From Capnocytophaga cynodegmi DSM 19736 (GTDB lineage: Bacteria; Bacteroidota; Bacteroidia; Flavobacteriales; Flavobacteriaceae): a DNA stretch of 64,000 nt. The translations under genes were made by a program, and so were the position numbers. The stretch lies in NCBI RefSeq assembly GCF_000379185.1, contig NZ_KB900726.1, positions 124,001-188,000 on the forward strand, written 5' to 3'. The notes under the pieces are model-generated. The model searched no databases. It was given only the letters and a program-made list of their open reading frames with translations, and was not told where the DNA came from. Of this stretch, positions 1-8,277 are shown in pieces (position 1 is the first letter of the stretch; each line of letters opens with the position of its first letter).

Positions 1-228
1 AATTCTTTGTTTTGTGGAAATCCTACCGAAACTAAAAAGTATAAAAACTTAACCTGTTCACCTAAAACATTAAACCTCGTTAAAAGAATATGTTTTGAAG
101 ATGTGGGTGCTACTTACTTTAAAGAGGAAATTTATAGATGTGGAAAGTGTGGGACTTTATGGAAATTGAAAGAAATATATGATTCTCATCACGGATTTTC
201 TTTTTCAGCTGAAATTTATTCGGAATAG
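1..228 (+). CDS. Hypothetical protein, 5'-truncated by window edge
   Basis: The reading frame is open from base 1 and ends with TAG at 226-228, so the true start probably lies outside the window; a TTG at 7 is the only internal start near the edge. The visible 75 residues carry a CxxC pair (Cys-Gly-Lys-Cys) about 30 residues from the C-terminus plus two more cysteines upstream, which could form a small zinc site. No family was recognised. It lies upstream of a VOC protein in a stretch rich in short and decayed genes. Confidence 0.4.
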   Translation, partial: NSLFCGNPTETKKYKNLTCSPKTLNLVKRICFEDVGATYFKEEIYRCGKCGTLWKLKEIYDSHHGFSFSAEIYSE

Positions 229-265
229 ATTGTATAGAAAAAAATTATAAGATATTTTAATCATT

Positions 266-622
266 ATGACCATCAAAAAAATCTACGCCTGTTGGGTATA
301 TGTGAGCGATTTGGACGTTTCTAAAGCCTTCTTTCAGCAATTGGGCTTTGTACTCAAATTTCAGCAGGAAGATTGGATAGAATTTAACTTAGGGGAGACT
401 TCTTTTGCCATTCTCAAACGTCCTGTAGAGAAAGGAAAGGTCAAACCGCAAAAAACAAGAATTATGTTTGAAGTGGACGATATGGAAAACCTTTACGAAA
501 CTCTAAAAAGCCAAAATATTCGTCTTATTGGCACTATCCGATATGAAACTTATGGAAAACTACTTACTTTTGAAGACCCCGACGGTAATTGGTTTGAGTT
601 TTTTGAGGGGAAAAAACAATAA
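266..622 (+). CDS. VOC (glyoxalase/bleomycin-resistance fold) protein
   Basis: A 118-residue single-domain protein of the vicinal-oxygen-chelate superfamily. The N-terminus has the usual beta-strand plus 'F-x-x-LGF' helix (residues 13-28), and the C-terminus has the family signature DPDGNWFEF, whose glutamate is often a metal ligand. The length fits one betaalphabetabetabeta pair, so the working form would be a dimer. The substrate cannot be told from sequence: family members act in glyoxal detoxification, antibiotic binding or dioxygenase reactions. A near copy of its last 15 codons lies about 900 bp downstream (1496-1543), which points to a past duplication. Cytoplasmic; no signal peptide. 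Confidence 0.8.
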   Translation: MTIKKIYACWVYVSDLDVSKAFFQQLGFVLKFQQEDWIEFNLGETSFAILKRPVEKGKVKPQKTRIMFEVDDMENLYETLKSQNIRLIGTIRYETYGKLLTFEDPDGNWFEFFEGKKQ

Positions 623-661
623 AATTAATGACTTTATGGGAAATTGAATTAAAAAAAATAA

Positions 662-669
662 TATTTTTG
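662..669 (+). promoter_or_regulatory. Putative -7 element TATTTTTG upstream of 696 gene
   Basis: It matches the Bacteroidota -7 consensus TAnnTTTG and would start transcription about 20 nt before the ATG at 696. The nearest TTG (644-646) is only 15 bp upstream, shorter than usual, so support is modest. Confidence 0.35.
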
Positions 670-695
670 TGTCAATTAAAATGTAGTTTATTGTT

Positions 696-1310
696 ATGAG
701 ACTTTTATTTATACTTTTTATTTTTACTAGTTTCTGTTTTGCTCAAGTTAAAGAATATAAAAAGAATGATTTTAGACTGGATTTAAAATTACCACACATA
801 AATCATTTGTATCTAAATCCTAATAAAAAATTTAAAGACAACCAAATTGGATTTCACGGTTGGGGAATAGGTTTTGAATATAGTTATGGTAAAAAGCACT
901 TTGTAGAAACGAGTGCCTCATTTATTTTGACATTTCATCTTCCTTTTCCCATACATATTGATAGTGAATATACAAAAACACTTTTATCTTATTATTTTAG
1001 TATGACTAATAATTGTGTTAGAAATCGGTTTACTTTTGGATATGGCATTAATTATGCAGTTAATATAAGGAGTGAAATATATAGAAATTTAAGTTTGGAA
1101 GATAGACCATTACCCGAAAATACGTTTTATGCTAATCGTAATTTAGGAATAACATTTAATTCATACTATAGAGCAACAAATAGCTTACATATTGGCATCA
1201 TATATCGCCCTTCTTTAATAAATTTAAATAATGGAATAAGATCAATTTATGAGCAACTTATTAGTTTTGAATTAAATTGGAAAACAAAATTATTCAACTT
1301 TAAAAAGTAA
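696..1310 (+). CDS. Secreted hypothetical protein, outer-membrane-like
   Basis: A 204-residue protein with a clear N-terminal signal peptide: Met-Arg, a hydrophobic stretch and cleavage near Cys-Phe-Ala-Gln (residues 14-17). The rest alternates aromatic and polar residues and ends in a Phe-rich strand, which suggests a small outer-membrane beta-barrel or periplasmic beta protein. No named family was recognised. It stands alone, with a weak promoter match just upstream and no terminator seen after it. Very AT-rich codon use fits a poorly conserved accessory gene. Confidence 0.55.
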   Translation: MRLLFILFIFTSFCFAQVKEYKKNDFRLDLKLPHINHLYLNPNKKFKDNQIGFHGWGIGFEYSYGKKHFVETSASFILTFHLPFPIHIDSEYTKTLLSYYFSMTNNCVRNRFTFGYGINYAVNIRSEIYRNLSLEDRPLPENTFYANRNLGITFNSYYRATNSLHIGIIYRPSLINLNNGIRSIYEQLISFELNWKTKLFNFKK

Positions 1311-1495
1311 AATTATTCTCGCATATAATTCTAAAAGAAATGTATTCTTTTTAAATTTTACTTCAAAAATAATATACTAATAAAAAAGAAATATCTTTTC
1401 TTAAATTCTAAAACCTTAATATCTTCTTAAAATTCTCATAGTCAATTAAAAATCCATAAAAAATCTTTTCCAAAAATTAGGAAAATAAATCTTAT

Positions 1496-1543
1496 AAAGA
1501 CCCCGACGGCAATTGGTTTGAATTCTTTGAAGAGAAAAAGTAG
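1496..1543 (+). pseudogene. Remnant of a second VOC gene (3' end only)
   Basis: Fifteen codons plus TAG read K-D-P-D-G-N-W-F-E-F-F-E-E-K-K, nearly the same as the C-terminus of the intact VOC gene at 266-622. The nucleotides match closely there too, with mostly silent changes. Upstream the frame hits a stop within about 10 codons and shows no VOC resemblance, so only the tail of a former paralogue survives. It lies in a 450-bp stretch (1311-1761) with no intact gene. Confidence 0.7.
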
Positions 1544-1655
1544 AAATATCAATCAATTCGACTAAATAGCGATTATCAAATTAGGATATTTTCTCATTTA
1601 AAATAGCTTTTATCATAAAGTTTTCACAAAAAAAATCTACATTAATTATTTTTCA

Positions 1656-1663
1656 TACCTTTG
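1656..1663 (+). promoter_or_regulatory. -7 element TACCTTTG for the Ig-like lipoprotein gene
   Basis: Exact TAnnTTTG match about 100 bp before the ATG at 1762. No clear TTG -33 box is present at the usual distance. It implies a 5' untranslated region of roughly 90 nt. Confidence 0.5.
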
Positions 1664-1761
1664 CCCCAGATTTTAAATTATCAAGAATAAATAAAATTTA
1701 TATTTATTGTTGTTTTAATTAAAATCTTAATAAAGTAGAAACAACTTAAAAAATTAACAGA

Positions 1762-2949
1762 ATGAAAAAAAGCCTATTTTTATTGCTGAGCCTTGTTTTA
1801 GGAATAGTATCTTGTTCGAAAGACAAGGAAGAACCTAAACCAGTTGAACCGACACCAACGATTATACTTTCTGAAAAATCTCCTGTCAAATTAATGGAAG
1901 GTGATATAAAAGAAATAAAAATTAGTGGTGAAAATTTGAACGAGTTTTCTGTAGCTTCGTCAAATGCAAAAGTAGCAACGGTTAGTGCCAAAGAGAAAAT
2001 GGTTGTCATTGAGGCAAAATCGGTAGGGACTTCTACTATCACAGTTACTTCAAAAAATATTTCGAAAAGCCTTACAGTAGAAGTATCTTCGAAAAATATT
2101 CTTGTGCAACGTATTGAATTTGAAGACCAAAGCAAATTTCCTGTTGGAAGAAATGCGACGATACAGTTTGCTATATTTCCAGAAAATGCTACTAATAAGA
2201 AATTAAAATGGGAGTCAAGCAATCCTAATGTAGTAAAGGTTTTTGAAGATGGAAAGATATTTGTTCTTAACAAATCTGGGCAACAAGCAACCATAAAAGC
2301 GTCAGCTACAGATGGAAGTAATGTTTTTGCAGAAATAACAATTACAGCTTTTAATATTGTTAATGAGCTGCGTATTTTGGCAGGAAAGGAACACACTTTC
2401 GCTGTTGGGGGTTCCCTTCTATTGGATTATGAAGCTTATGGCATTAATCGTGATGTCCCCCCTACGGATCAATCAGTTTCTTGGGAATCAGATGCTCCTG
2501 ATATAGTATCTGTTAATGCTAATGGAAGAATTACTTGCCACAAAGAAGGGCGTGCCGAAATTAAAGCCATTGCTAACGATGGTTTTGGTGCTGAGACTAA
2601 AATAATAATAAAATCAATCATTCCTGTAAATAAAATAAAGATTAATAATCAGAGTAATAAAGGGGCAATTTCTTTGAAAAAAGGCACAAGTCTTCCATTG
2701 GTGATTACTACTTTTGAAGATAATAAATTAGTAGAAACAATAAGTGGAGGAAAATCTAAAAGCCAATATGTTACAATTCATTTTTTTAAAACAGCAGAAA
2801 ATCCTTCTCGTATAGCAGAAATAAGCAAAGAGGGATTATTAAAAGCGTATCAAAGAACAGGAACTTTTACCTTGACAGTGAGTTATCAGAATAGTTTAAA
2901 TCCGAACGAAACTGTTGATTGTGAAGTGACTGTAACAATAACAGAGTAA
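1762..2949 (+). CDS. Surface lipoprotein with bacterial Ig-like (BIG2) domains
   Basis: A 395-residue lipoprotein. The signal peptide ends in a lipobox with Cys18, followed by Ser-Lys-Asp-Lys-Glu-Glu, an acidic stretch like the lipoprotein export signal described in Capnocytophaga that sends lipoproteins to the cell surface. Three or four Ig-like domains follow: about 33-110, 114-196 and 198-286 (with the typical 'W-x-S-x-x-x-x-V-x-V' core), and a weaker one to the C-terminus. Such proteins act in adhesion or glycan binding in other genera; the ligand here is unknown. It is a monocistronic unit with a promoter upstream and a strong hairpin downstream. A longer Ig-repeat protein lies at 31663-33903. 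Confidence 0.75.
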   Translation: MKKSLFLLLSLVLGIVSCSKDKEEPKPVEPTPTIILSEKSPVKLMEGDIKEIKISGENLNEFSVASSNAKVATVSAKEKMVVIEAKSVGTSTITVTSKNISKSLTVEVSSKNILVQRIEFEDQSKFPVGRNATIQFAIFPENATNKKLKWESSNPNVVKVFEDGKIFVLNKSGQQATIKASATDGSNVFAEITITAFNIVNELRILAGKEHTFAVGGSLLLDYEAYGINRDVPPTDQSVSWESDAPDIVSVNANGRITCHKEGRAEIKAIANDGFGAETKIIIKSIIPVNKIKINNQSNKGAISLKKGTSLPLVITTFEDNKLVETISGGKSKSQYVTIHFFKTAENPSRIAEISKEGLLKAYQRTGTFTLTVSYQNSLNPNETVDCEVTVTITE

Positions 2950-2978
2950 AAAAGATAAGAAAATAATAAAAGAAATCA

Positions 2979-3012
2979 CAAAACCCTTTGGAAATTTTTC
3001 CAAAGGGTTTTG
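2979..3012 (+). terminator. Rho-independent terminator after the Ig-like lipoprotein
   Basis: Perfect 16-bp stem (2979-2994 with 2997-3012) with A-rich 5' and T-rich 3' sides, 29 bp after the stop codon. Confidence 0.85.
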
Positions 3013-3194
3013 CCTTTGATGGAAATAAGTAAATTTCTGTGAAAAGAAGTTGCTAATTCTTCAAAGTAAACAAAAAACTCCCCAAGAATTAGGAAAAATC
3101 ATTTTAAAAATTTATTTTTGGCTGAGGGAGGAGATTAAAGTAGCAAAGAATAAAGATTCTTCCTAGTATAGCAAGTTGAATATAAAACAGATAA

Positions 3195-3308
3195 AACAAA
3201 GCCTTTGAAGCCCTCGATAAATGGACACGTGAACTTTATAGTTATGCAAAATACGCTCTTGCCGATGAGCCTCAATTTTTACAAATGTTTGGACGAGCAA
3301 TCCGATAA
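3195..3308 (+). pseudogene. C-terminal remnant of a helical protein
   Basis: An open stretch of 37 codons ending in TAA encodes an amphipathic helical tail (..LDKWTRELYSYAKYALAD.., ending ..GRAIR). A stop codon directly precedes it and there is no start, so this is the surviving 3' end of a lost gene. The tail resembles C-termini of short helical Bacteroidota hypothetical proteins as I recall them; no family is assigned. It sits in the 490-bp stretch 2950-3443, which otherwise holds only a terminator and AT-rich sequence. Confidence 0.5.
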
Positions 3309-3443
3309 TAGTTTCTGTTAAACTAAGCCAAGTCAAAGTTTAAATACAAATAGGCTTTGGGTTTGCTATGTCTGACATAAAAAACATACATAATACTTTT
3401 TATAATACCTCTAAAAATTATAATACTAAATACCATTTAACGT

Positions 3444-4502
3444 ATGGCAAAAAAAAGAGCAACTCTTCCAAGTGATATTTATAAAGTACTGGAAGATAAA
3501 GATTTTGAAGCATTCAAAAAAGTATTTGAAAAATGCGATATCAATGCTTATGAGCGAGATTATATCAAAAAACCAGCACTTTGCTTTTATGGTATTCCAG
3601 CAGAATGGATACAATGGCTGATAGAAAATGGAGCTAATATTGAGGCGACAGATTCTTATGGAAGAACGGCTCTGTGGTATCATTCTTCTGTGAATGATGT
3701 TGAAAGAGTGCGTACTTTATTGGCATTAGGAGCGAATATTCACACTTCTGACAAGTATAAAAATAGAGTTTTACACGCTGCATCAGGCAGATTTGAAGTG
3801 ACAAAGCTATTAGCTGAGCAAGGAGCAGATATTTTTGCTAAAAATGATAGAGGTTTCACACCTTTACAAGAAATGTTAAACAGATGTCAGAATGCAGATA
3901 TTCCAAAAGTTGCAAAAAGTGCGGCATTATTGCTTGAGTTGGGTGAAAAAGTTACCAAATTTGCTCAGGAACGGGTGATTTCCATCGGTGAAAATTTTGA
4001 GTTTCATCGCGAACGTTTCAATCCAGAGTTTTTGGAAGATACAGAAAACGGCTTACAGGAACTTTATACGTTATTTAAGGTTAAACCTGTGGCAAAACGC
4101 ATTCAACACGACGGAATTGCACCTATAATCGTTCCGAATGAGCCATTAGAAAAGCAATTTGAATATCTTTGGAGCTTTTTAGTGCCAAGTTCAGGCAGTG
4201 CAAAAACAATTCAAGGAGAAGTTATCCGAATTTCTGGAAAAATTCGTGATGAAATATTGCGAAATGGAGCAGGTAATTGGGATAAACATTTCAAAAAGAT
4301 GCTTTCGGCAATGATTGATTATTTCCAAAAGGGAAATCCACTACAAGAAACAGCAATGGAAAAAGCTAAAGAGCTAAAAACATTTCTTTATGAAGGTGAT
4401 GATGACGGAGAAAACTCATTTGAATTAGCAAAATTGGCTGTGTTATGGGTAACGCAAAATCCAGATCCTATAACTTTGGAAAAAGTGGAGTATAAAAAGT
4501 AA
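3444..4502 (+). CDS. Ankyrin-repeat protein
   Basis: A 352-residue cytoplasmic protein. Residues about 40-172 hold three to four ankyrin repeats, seen as 'W-L-I-E-N-G-A-N-I-E', 'L-L-A-L-G-A-N-I-H' and 'L-L-A-E-Q-G-A-D-I-F', each with the D/N-x-x-G-x-T-x-L type turn. The C-terminal 180 residues form a separate helical region without a recognised family. Ankyrin repeats bind protein partners. Bacterial ankyrin proteins next to SUKH proteins are often immunity proteins of polymorphic toxins, and the next gene (4596) is SUKH, but no toxin gene is visible here. Confident on the fold, not on the role. Confidence 0.75.
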   Translation: MAKKRATLPSDIYKVLEDKDFEAFKKVFEKCDINAYERDYIKKPALCFYGIPAEWIQWLIENGANIEATDSYGRTALWYHSSVNDVERVRTLLALGANIHTSDKYKNRVLHAASGRFEVTKLLAEQGADIFAKNDRGFTPLQEMLNRCQNADIPKVAKSAALLLELGEKVTKFAQERVISIGENFEFHRERFNPEFLEDTENGLQELYTLFKVKPVAKRIQHDGIAPIIVPNEPLEKQFEYLWSFLVPSSGSAKTIQGEVIRISGKIRDEILRNGAGNWDKHFKKMLSAMIDYFQKGNPLQETAMEKAKELKTFLYEGDDDGENSFELAKLAVLWVTQNPDPITLEKVEYKK

Positions 4503-4595
4503 AATAAATTTATTTTGATAAAAAATTAAATAGAAAATTTATCTGTAAAATGTGATTATAGAAAATGGATAGTTAAAAAATAACAAATTCACTTT

Positions 4596-5159
4596 ATGGA
4601 AATACAAATAATCTGGCAGAAAATACGCGAGGAACTTGAAAAGATTAGTCCACAAATAGGAAAAAGTTTCAATCTACCAGCTGAAGAAGAGAAAATACAT
4701 CATTTAGAATCAATTACAGGTCAAAAATTACCTGAGGATTTCAAAAATTATCTTCGTACGTTTAACGGACAAAATCATCAGTGGTATGAAATTCTTTTTG
4801 TGGGGTATAATGTATTACTTTCTGTTGATGAAATCATTTCGGATTATGAAATGGCATTTGAAGATGAGGAAGTTATCGATTGGATAACGCCAAATAAAAT
4901 TCAACCTAGCATTTGGAACAAGGGGTGGATACCTTTTGCCAATTTCAATGGTACACAACGGATTTTCATTGATTTAAATCCTACCAGTAAGGGAATTTCT
5001 GGGCAAATTGTGCAACTTTGGTCGGGTATTGATATGGAAAGTGATGAGGTAGTGATTGCAAATTCATTTTATGAGTTCTCCCAAAAAGTATTACAATCTT
5101 TGCAAGAGAAAAGTTATGAGATTGAAGATGATGTAATTAATGTAGAATGGTTGGTGTGA
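4596..5159 (+). CDS. SMI1/KNR4 (SUKH) family protein
   Basis: A 187-residue protein with the SUKH core: an N-terminal 'I-x-x-L-E-x-x-x-G-x-x-L-P-E-D-F-K-x-Y-L-x-x-F-N-G' (about residues 36-67), a middle strand 'W-I-P-F-A-N-F-N-G' and a later 'I-F-I-D-L-N-P' strand. The superfamily supplies immunity proteins against contact-dependent and polymorphic toxins and also includes yeast Smi1/Knr4. It follows the ankyrin gene by 93 bp on the same strand. No cognate toxin or secretion gene is in reach, so an orphan-immunity role is inference. A second SUKH protein is at 39018-39611. Confidence 0.8.
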   Translation: MEIQIIWQKIREELEKISPQIGKSFNLPAEEEKIHHLESITGQKLPEDFKNYLRTFNGQNHQWYEILFVGYNVLLSVDEIISDYEMAFEDEEVIDWITPNKIQPSIWNKGWIPFANFNGTQRIFIDLNPTSKGISGQIVQLWSGIDMESDEVVIANSFYEFSQKVLQSLQEKSYEIEDDVINVEWLV

Positions 5160-5316
5160 GAGTTTTTGTAATTGATAAAAAATAGATATCTGTTTTGAGA
5201 AGAGAAAATAGAGAAAAAATAATTGTCTTAAAAATAAAATCCAAAATCTGAAAAATAAAAAGAATATAAATTACTTAATTGAAAGTATATAACATAAAAG
5301 ACTACCTAAAAACACG

Positions 5317-5324
5317 TATCTTTG
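5317..5324 (+). promoter_or_regulatory. -7 element TATCTTTG, pyrF promoter
   Basis: Exact TAnnTTTG match 92 bp before the pyrF ATG; no obvious TTG at the usual upstream distance. Confidence 0.5.
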
Positions 5325-5415
5325 GAGGCTCAAAAGGCAATATTTTTTCTGTTTTAAAGGAGAAATCATCGTAATTACAGCATTATAACACCATAAAAAT
5401 AAAAAGTATCAGTAT

Positions 5416-6228
5416 ATGACATTACAAAAACTAGTAAATCAAATACGGAAAAAGAAATCATTCTTATGTGTAGGACTTGATGTGGATTTGACAAAAGTTC
5501 CTTCACATTTGTTACAAACCGAAGACCCTATTTTTGAGTTCAACAAATCCATTATCGATGCGACACACTCTTTCGCGGTGGCTTACAAACCCAATACGGC
5601 ATTTTATGAGGCTTATGGAGTGAAAGGTTGGCAATCATTAGCAAAAACTATCACATATATCAATGAAAATCACCCTGATATATTTACCATCGCTGATGCG
5701 AAACGTGGCGATATCGGCAATACGTCGGCAATGTATGCTAAGGCTTTTTTCAATGATTTGCAGTTCGATAGCGTTACGGTAGCTCCATATATGGGAAAGG
5801 ATTCGGTAGAGCCCTTTTTAGCTTTTGAAGATAAAATTACCATACTTTTGGCATTGACTTCCAATGCGGGAGCTTTTGATTTTCAAACACAAATGGTAAA
5901 TAATGAGGAGCTTTATAAAAAAGTATTGCAGACTTCTTTAACGTGGGAAAATAGTCAGAATTTGATGTACGTAGTAGGAGCTACCAAAGCCGAATATCTG
6001 AAAGAAATCCGTAAGATTGTGCCGAATCACTTTCTGTTGGTTCCCGGTGTAGGAGCTCAAGGCGGTAGTTTGGACGAGGTTTGTGAGTATGGACTCAATG
6101 CAGACAATGGTTTGCTGATAAACTCTTCAAGAGGAATCATTTATGCTTCCAATGGTACTGATTTTGCCGAAAAATCCCGTGAAGAAGCCCAAAAATTACA
6201 ACAACAAATGGAAAAATGGGTGAGATAA
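5416..6228 (+). CDS. pyrF: Orotidine-5'-phosphate decarboxylase
   Basis: Decarboxylates OMP to UMP, the last step of de novo pyrimidine synthesis. At 270 residues it belongs to the longer, type 2 group common in Bacteroidota and Actinobacteria. The N-terminal 'VGLDVDL' strand and the catalytic '[10 protein letters not shown]' motif near residue 95 are intact, as is the phosphate-binding 'P-G-V-G-A-Q-G-G' near 212. It has its own promoter and a perfect bidirectional hairpin downstream, so it is probably a single-gene unit convergent with folE. carA (18065-19168) is the other pyrimidine gene in the window. Confidence 0.95.
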   Translation: MTLQKLVNQIRKKKSFLCVGLDVDLTKVPSHLLQTEDPIFEFNKSIIDATHSFAVAYKPNTAFYEAYGVKGWQSLAKTITYINENHPDIFTIADAKRGDIGNTSAMYAKAFFNDLQFDSVTVAPYMGKDSVEPFLAFEDKITILLALTSNAGAFDFQTQMVNNEELYKKVLQTSLTWENSQNLMYVVGATKAEYLKEIRKIVPNHFLLVPGVGAQGGSLDEVCEYGLNADNGLLINSSRGIIYASNGTDFAEKSREEAQKLQQQMEKWVR

Positions 6229-6234
6229 AAAACA

Positions 6235-6271
6235 AAAAATCAACGATTTTTAAATAAAATCGTTGATTTTT
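6235..6271. terminator. Bidirectional terminator between pyrF and folE
   Basis: A perfect A/T-flanked stem (about 17 bp, loop of 3) centred at 6253, 7 bp after the pyrF stop and 21 bp from the folE stop. T-tracts on both strands let it serve both convergent genes. Confidence 0.9.
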
Positions 6272-6291
6272 AACTTTTAAACAATTAGATA

Positions 6292-6966
6292 TTAATACTT
6301 TGTATTGAGTTTGATATATTCTAAAAATTCCTTGCGAACTTCAGGGTCTTTGAACTTCCCTCCGAATTCGGCAGTGACTGTACTACTTTCAATATCCTTG
6401 ATTCCTCTCGAATTAACGCATAAATGTTTGGCATCAATCACACAAGCTACGTCTTCTGTTCCTAAGGCTTGTTGCATTTCCTGAACAATTTGCAAAGTCA
6501 AACGTTCTTGAACTTGTGGACGTTTTGCGTAATACTCAACAATTCGGTTCATTTTCGACAGACCGATGACTTTTCCGTTAGAAATATATCCCACGTGAGC
6601 CCTTCCTACAATAGGCAGAAGGTGATGTTCGCAAGTGGAATACACTACGATATTTTTTTCAACCAACATTTCTCCATATTGATAACTATTATCAAAAGTA
6701 GATGCCGAAGGGCGACGATCGGGGTGTAATCCTCCAAAAATTTCTTTGACGAACATTTTGGCAACTCGTTTTGGAGTTCCTTTTAGACTATCATCGGTTA
6801 GGTCTAAGCCTAAAGTATGCATTATTTGCCTTATGTTTTCTTCAATTATGCTAATTTTCTCAGCATCAGTTTTTTCGAATGCATCAGTACGTAGGGGAGT
6901 TTTTGCAGAAGTACATACGTGGTTGTCTCCCAATGCATCTTCTTCCGAAATATGTTTATTTGCCAT
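6292..6966 (-). CDS. folE: GTP cyclohydrolase I
   Basis: Opens GTP to 7,8-dihydroneopterin triphosphate, first step of folate (and queuosine-type) pterin synthesis. The zinc motif C-E-H-H-L-L-P has Cys112 and His114, and the second zinc cysteine lies in 'H-L-C-V-N-S-R-G'. The start was placed at 6966 (224 residues) because a -7 element (7009-7016) covers the longest possible ATG at 7011; the codons in between would lie in the promoter or at its edge. The N-terminal 35 residues are poorly conserved and likely flexible, as in other flavobacterial FolE. Convergent with pyrF. Confidence 0.95.
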   Translation of the reverse strand: MANKHISEEDALGDNHVCTSAKTPLRTDAFEKTDAEKISIIEENIRQIMHTLGLDLTDDSLKGTPKRVAKMFVKEIFGGLHPDRRPSASTFDNSYQYGEMLVEKNIVVYSTCEHHLLPIVGRAHVGYISNGKVIGLSKMNRIVEYYAKRPQVQERLTLQIVQEMQQALGTEDVACVIDAKHLCVNSRGIKDIESSTVTAEFGGKFKDPEVRKEFLEYIKLNTKY

Positions 6967-7008
6967 TTCCTTAATATTAGTTCTTAATAATTCACTTTTA
7001 AAAGTTTG

Positions 7009-7016
7009 CAAAGATA
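7009..7016 (-). promoter_or_regulatory. -7 element TATCTTTG, folE promoter
   Basis: Reverse-strand TAnnTTTG match placing the start of transcription near 7003, about 37 nt before the chosen folE ATG. No TTG is seen at 17-23 bp upstream; a T-rich run is there instead. Confidence 0.55.
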
Positions 7017-7058
7017 CTTCTTTAATTTGAAAAAAGCCTTATTTTATTTGTGTCTTTT

Positions 7059-8231
7059 TTATTCTTTTCTATATAATTTGTTGATTTTATTCACGATAAG
7101 ACATACAGCTCCATCTCCAGTTACATTACAAGCTGTTCCGAAGCTGTCCATTGCTATATAAAGAGCAATCATAAGAGCTTGTTGCTGAGTATCAAACCCT
7201 AACATTGATTGTAAAAGCCCGAGTGCAGCCATTATTGCTCCACCAGGAACACCTGGAGCAGCAATCATCATTATTCCAAGCATCATAATAAGTCCTGAAA
7301 AAGATTCAAATTCAATAGTTTGTCCTTCCATAAGTAATAAAGCCATCGCACAGGCGGTTATTTTCATTGTACTTCCTGAAAGATGGATAGTGGCACAAAG
7401 AGGAACTACAAAACTTGCGATACGTTCAGGAACGCCCATTTTGATGACTTGCCTCAAGGTGACTGGAATTGTTGCCGCTGAGGATTGTGTTCCAAGGGCT
7501 GTTGCATATGCAGGCATCATCGTGAGGAGTGATTTTATTGGATTTTTTCCTGAGATTAATCCTGCTAGAACGAATTGTAATATCAGTAATGCAATGTGCA
7601 TCAGAAAGATAATTCCAATTACTTTAAAGAATACATTTATTACTGAAACAACTTTTCCGCCGTAAGCAATTTCAGAGAAAATACTCATAATGTAAAGAGG
7701 TAAAAGTGGAATAATAACTTTTCCAATGACAAGAGTAATGATGTCTTTAAAATCTTTCAGAACATTTCCTAAGGTTGAATTACTTTTCAATGACAAGCCA
7801 ATACCAATCATAAATGCAAGTACTAAGGCACTCATAACGTCGAGTATTGGAGGAATGTTAATGGTGAAAAATGGATTTAGAGAACGTTCAATTGTTTCTT
7901 GCGTTGGTGAGTTTAGAGTTTGTTCACCAATTACAGCAGGAAACAAAGCACTTCCTACAAAATAAGTAGAAAATCCTGAAAAAATAGTGAATGAATAGGC
8001 AATAATAACAGTTACAAGCAGTAGTTTTCCTGCATTTTTACCGAGTTCGGCAATGGCAGGCATTACAAGTCCCATAATGATTAATGGAATTGAAAAACCA
8101 AGAAAACTTCCAAATAATTTGTTGAAAGTTACAAAAGCACGATTTAGCCAAAGAGGAGCATATAGCCCAACAACAATCCCGATTAATATGGCTATGAAAA
8201 CCCTGAATAGTAAATTGTTAAAAAGCTTCAT
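7059..8231 (-). CDS. Dicarboxylate/amino acid:cation symporter (DAACS family)
   Basis: A 390-residue inner-membrane sodium- or proton-coupled carrier of the GltP/DctA/SstT family. It has about eight membrane helices, the serine-rich re-entrant motif 'G-T-Q-S-S-A-A-T-I-P-V-T' near residue 243, and the conserved end 'G-T-A-C-N-V-T-G-D-G' with the transport Asp near 372. Family substrates are glutamate, aspartate, C4-dicarboxylates or serine; the sequence alone does not decide. It follows the FabH-like gene on the same strand after 46 bp, so the two may be cotranscribed. Confidence 0.88.
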   Translation of the reverse strand: MKLFNNLLFRVFIAILIGIVVGLYAPLWLNRAFVTFNKLFGSFLGFSIPLIIMGLVMPAIAELGKNAGKLLLVTVIIAYSFTIFSGFSTYFVGSALFPAVIGEQTLNSPTQETIERSLNPFFTINIPPILDVMSALVLAFMIGIGLSLKSNSTLGNVLKDFKDIITLVIGKVIIPLLPLYIMSIFSEIAYGGKVVSVINVFFKVIGIIFLMHIALLILQFVLAGLISGKNPIKSLLTMMPAYATALGTQSSAATIPVTLRQVIKMGVPERIASFVVPLCATIHLSGSTMKITACAMALLLMEGQTIEFESFSGLIMMLGIMMIAAPGVPGGAIMAALGLLQSMLGFDTQQQALMIALYIAMDSFGTACNVTGDGAVCLIVNKINKLYRKE

Positions 8232-8277
8232 AACATTATCTTTTTTAGGTTTTTAATATATAATTTTTCAAAATGCG

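Noticed and set aside
1746-2396. Antisense open frame over the Ig-like lipoprotein gene
   Set aside because: It is a shadow of the sense gene, with no promoter, no family resemblance and a composition mirroring the sense codons.
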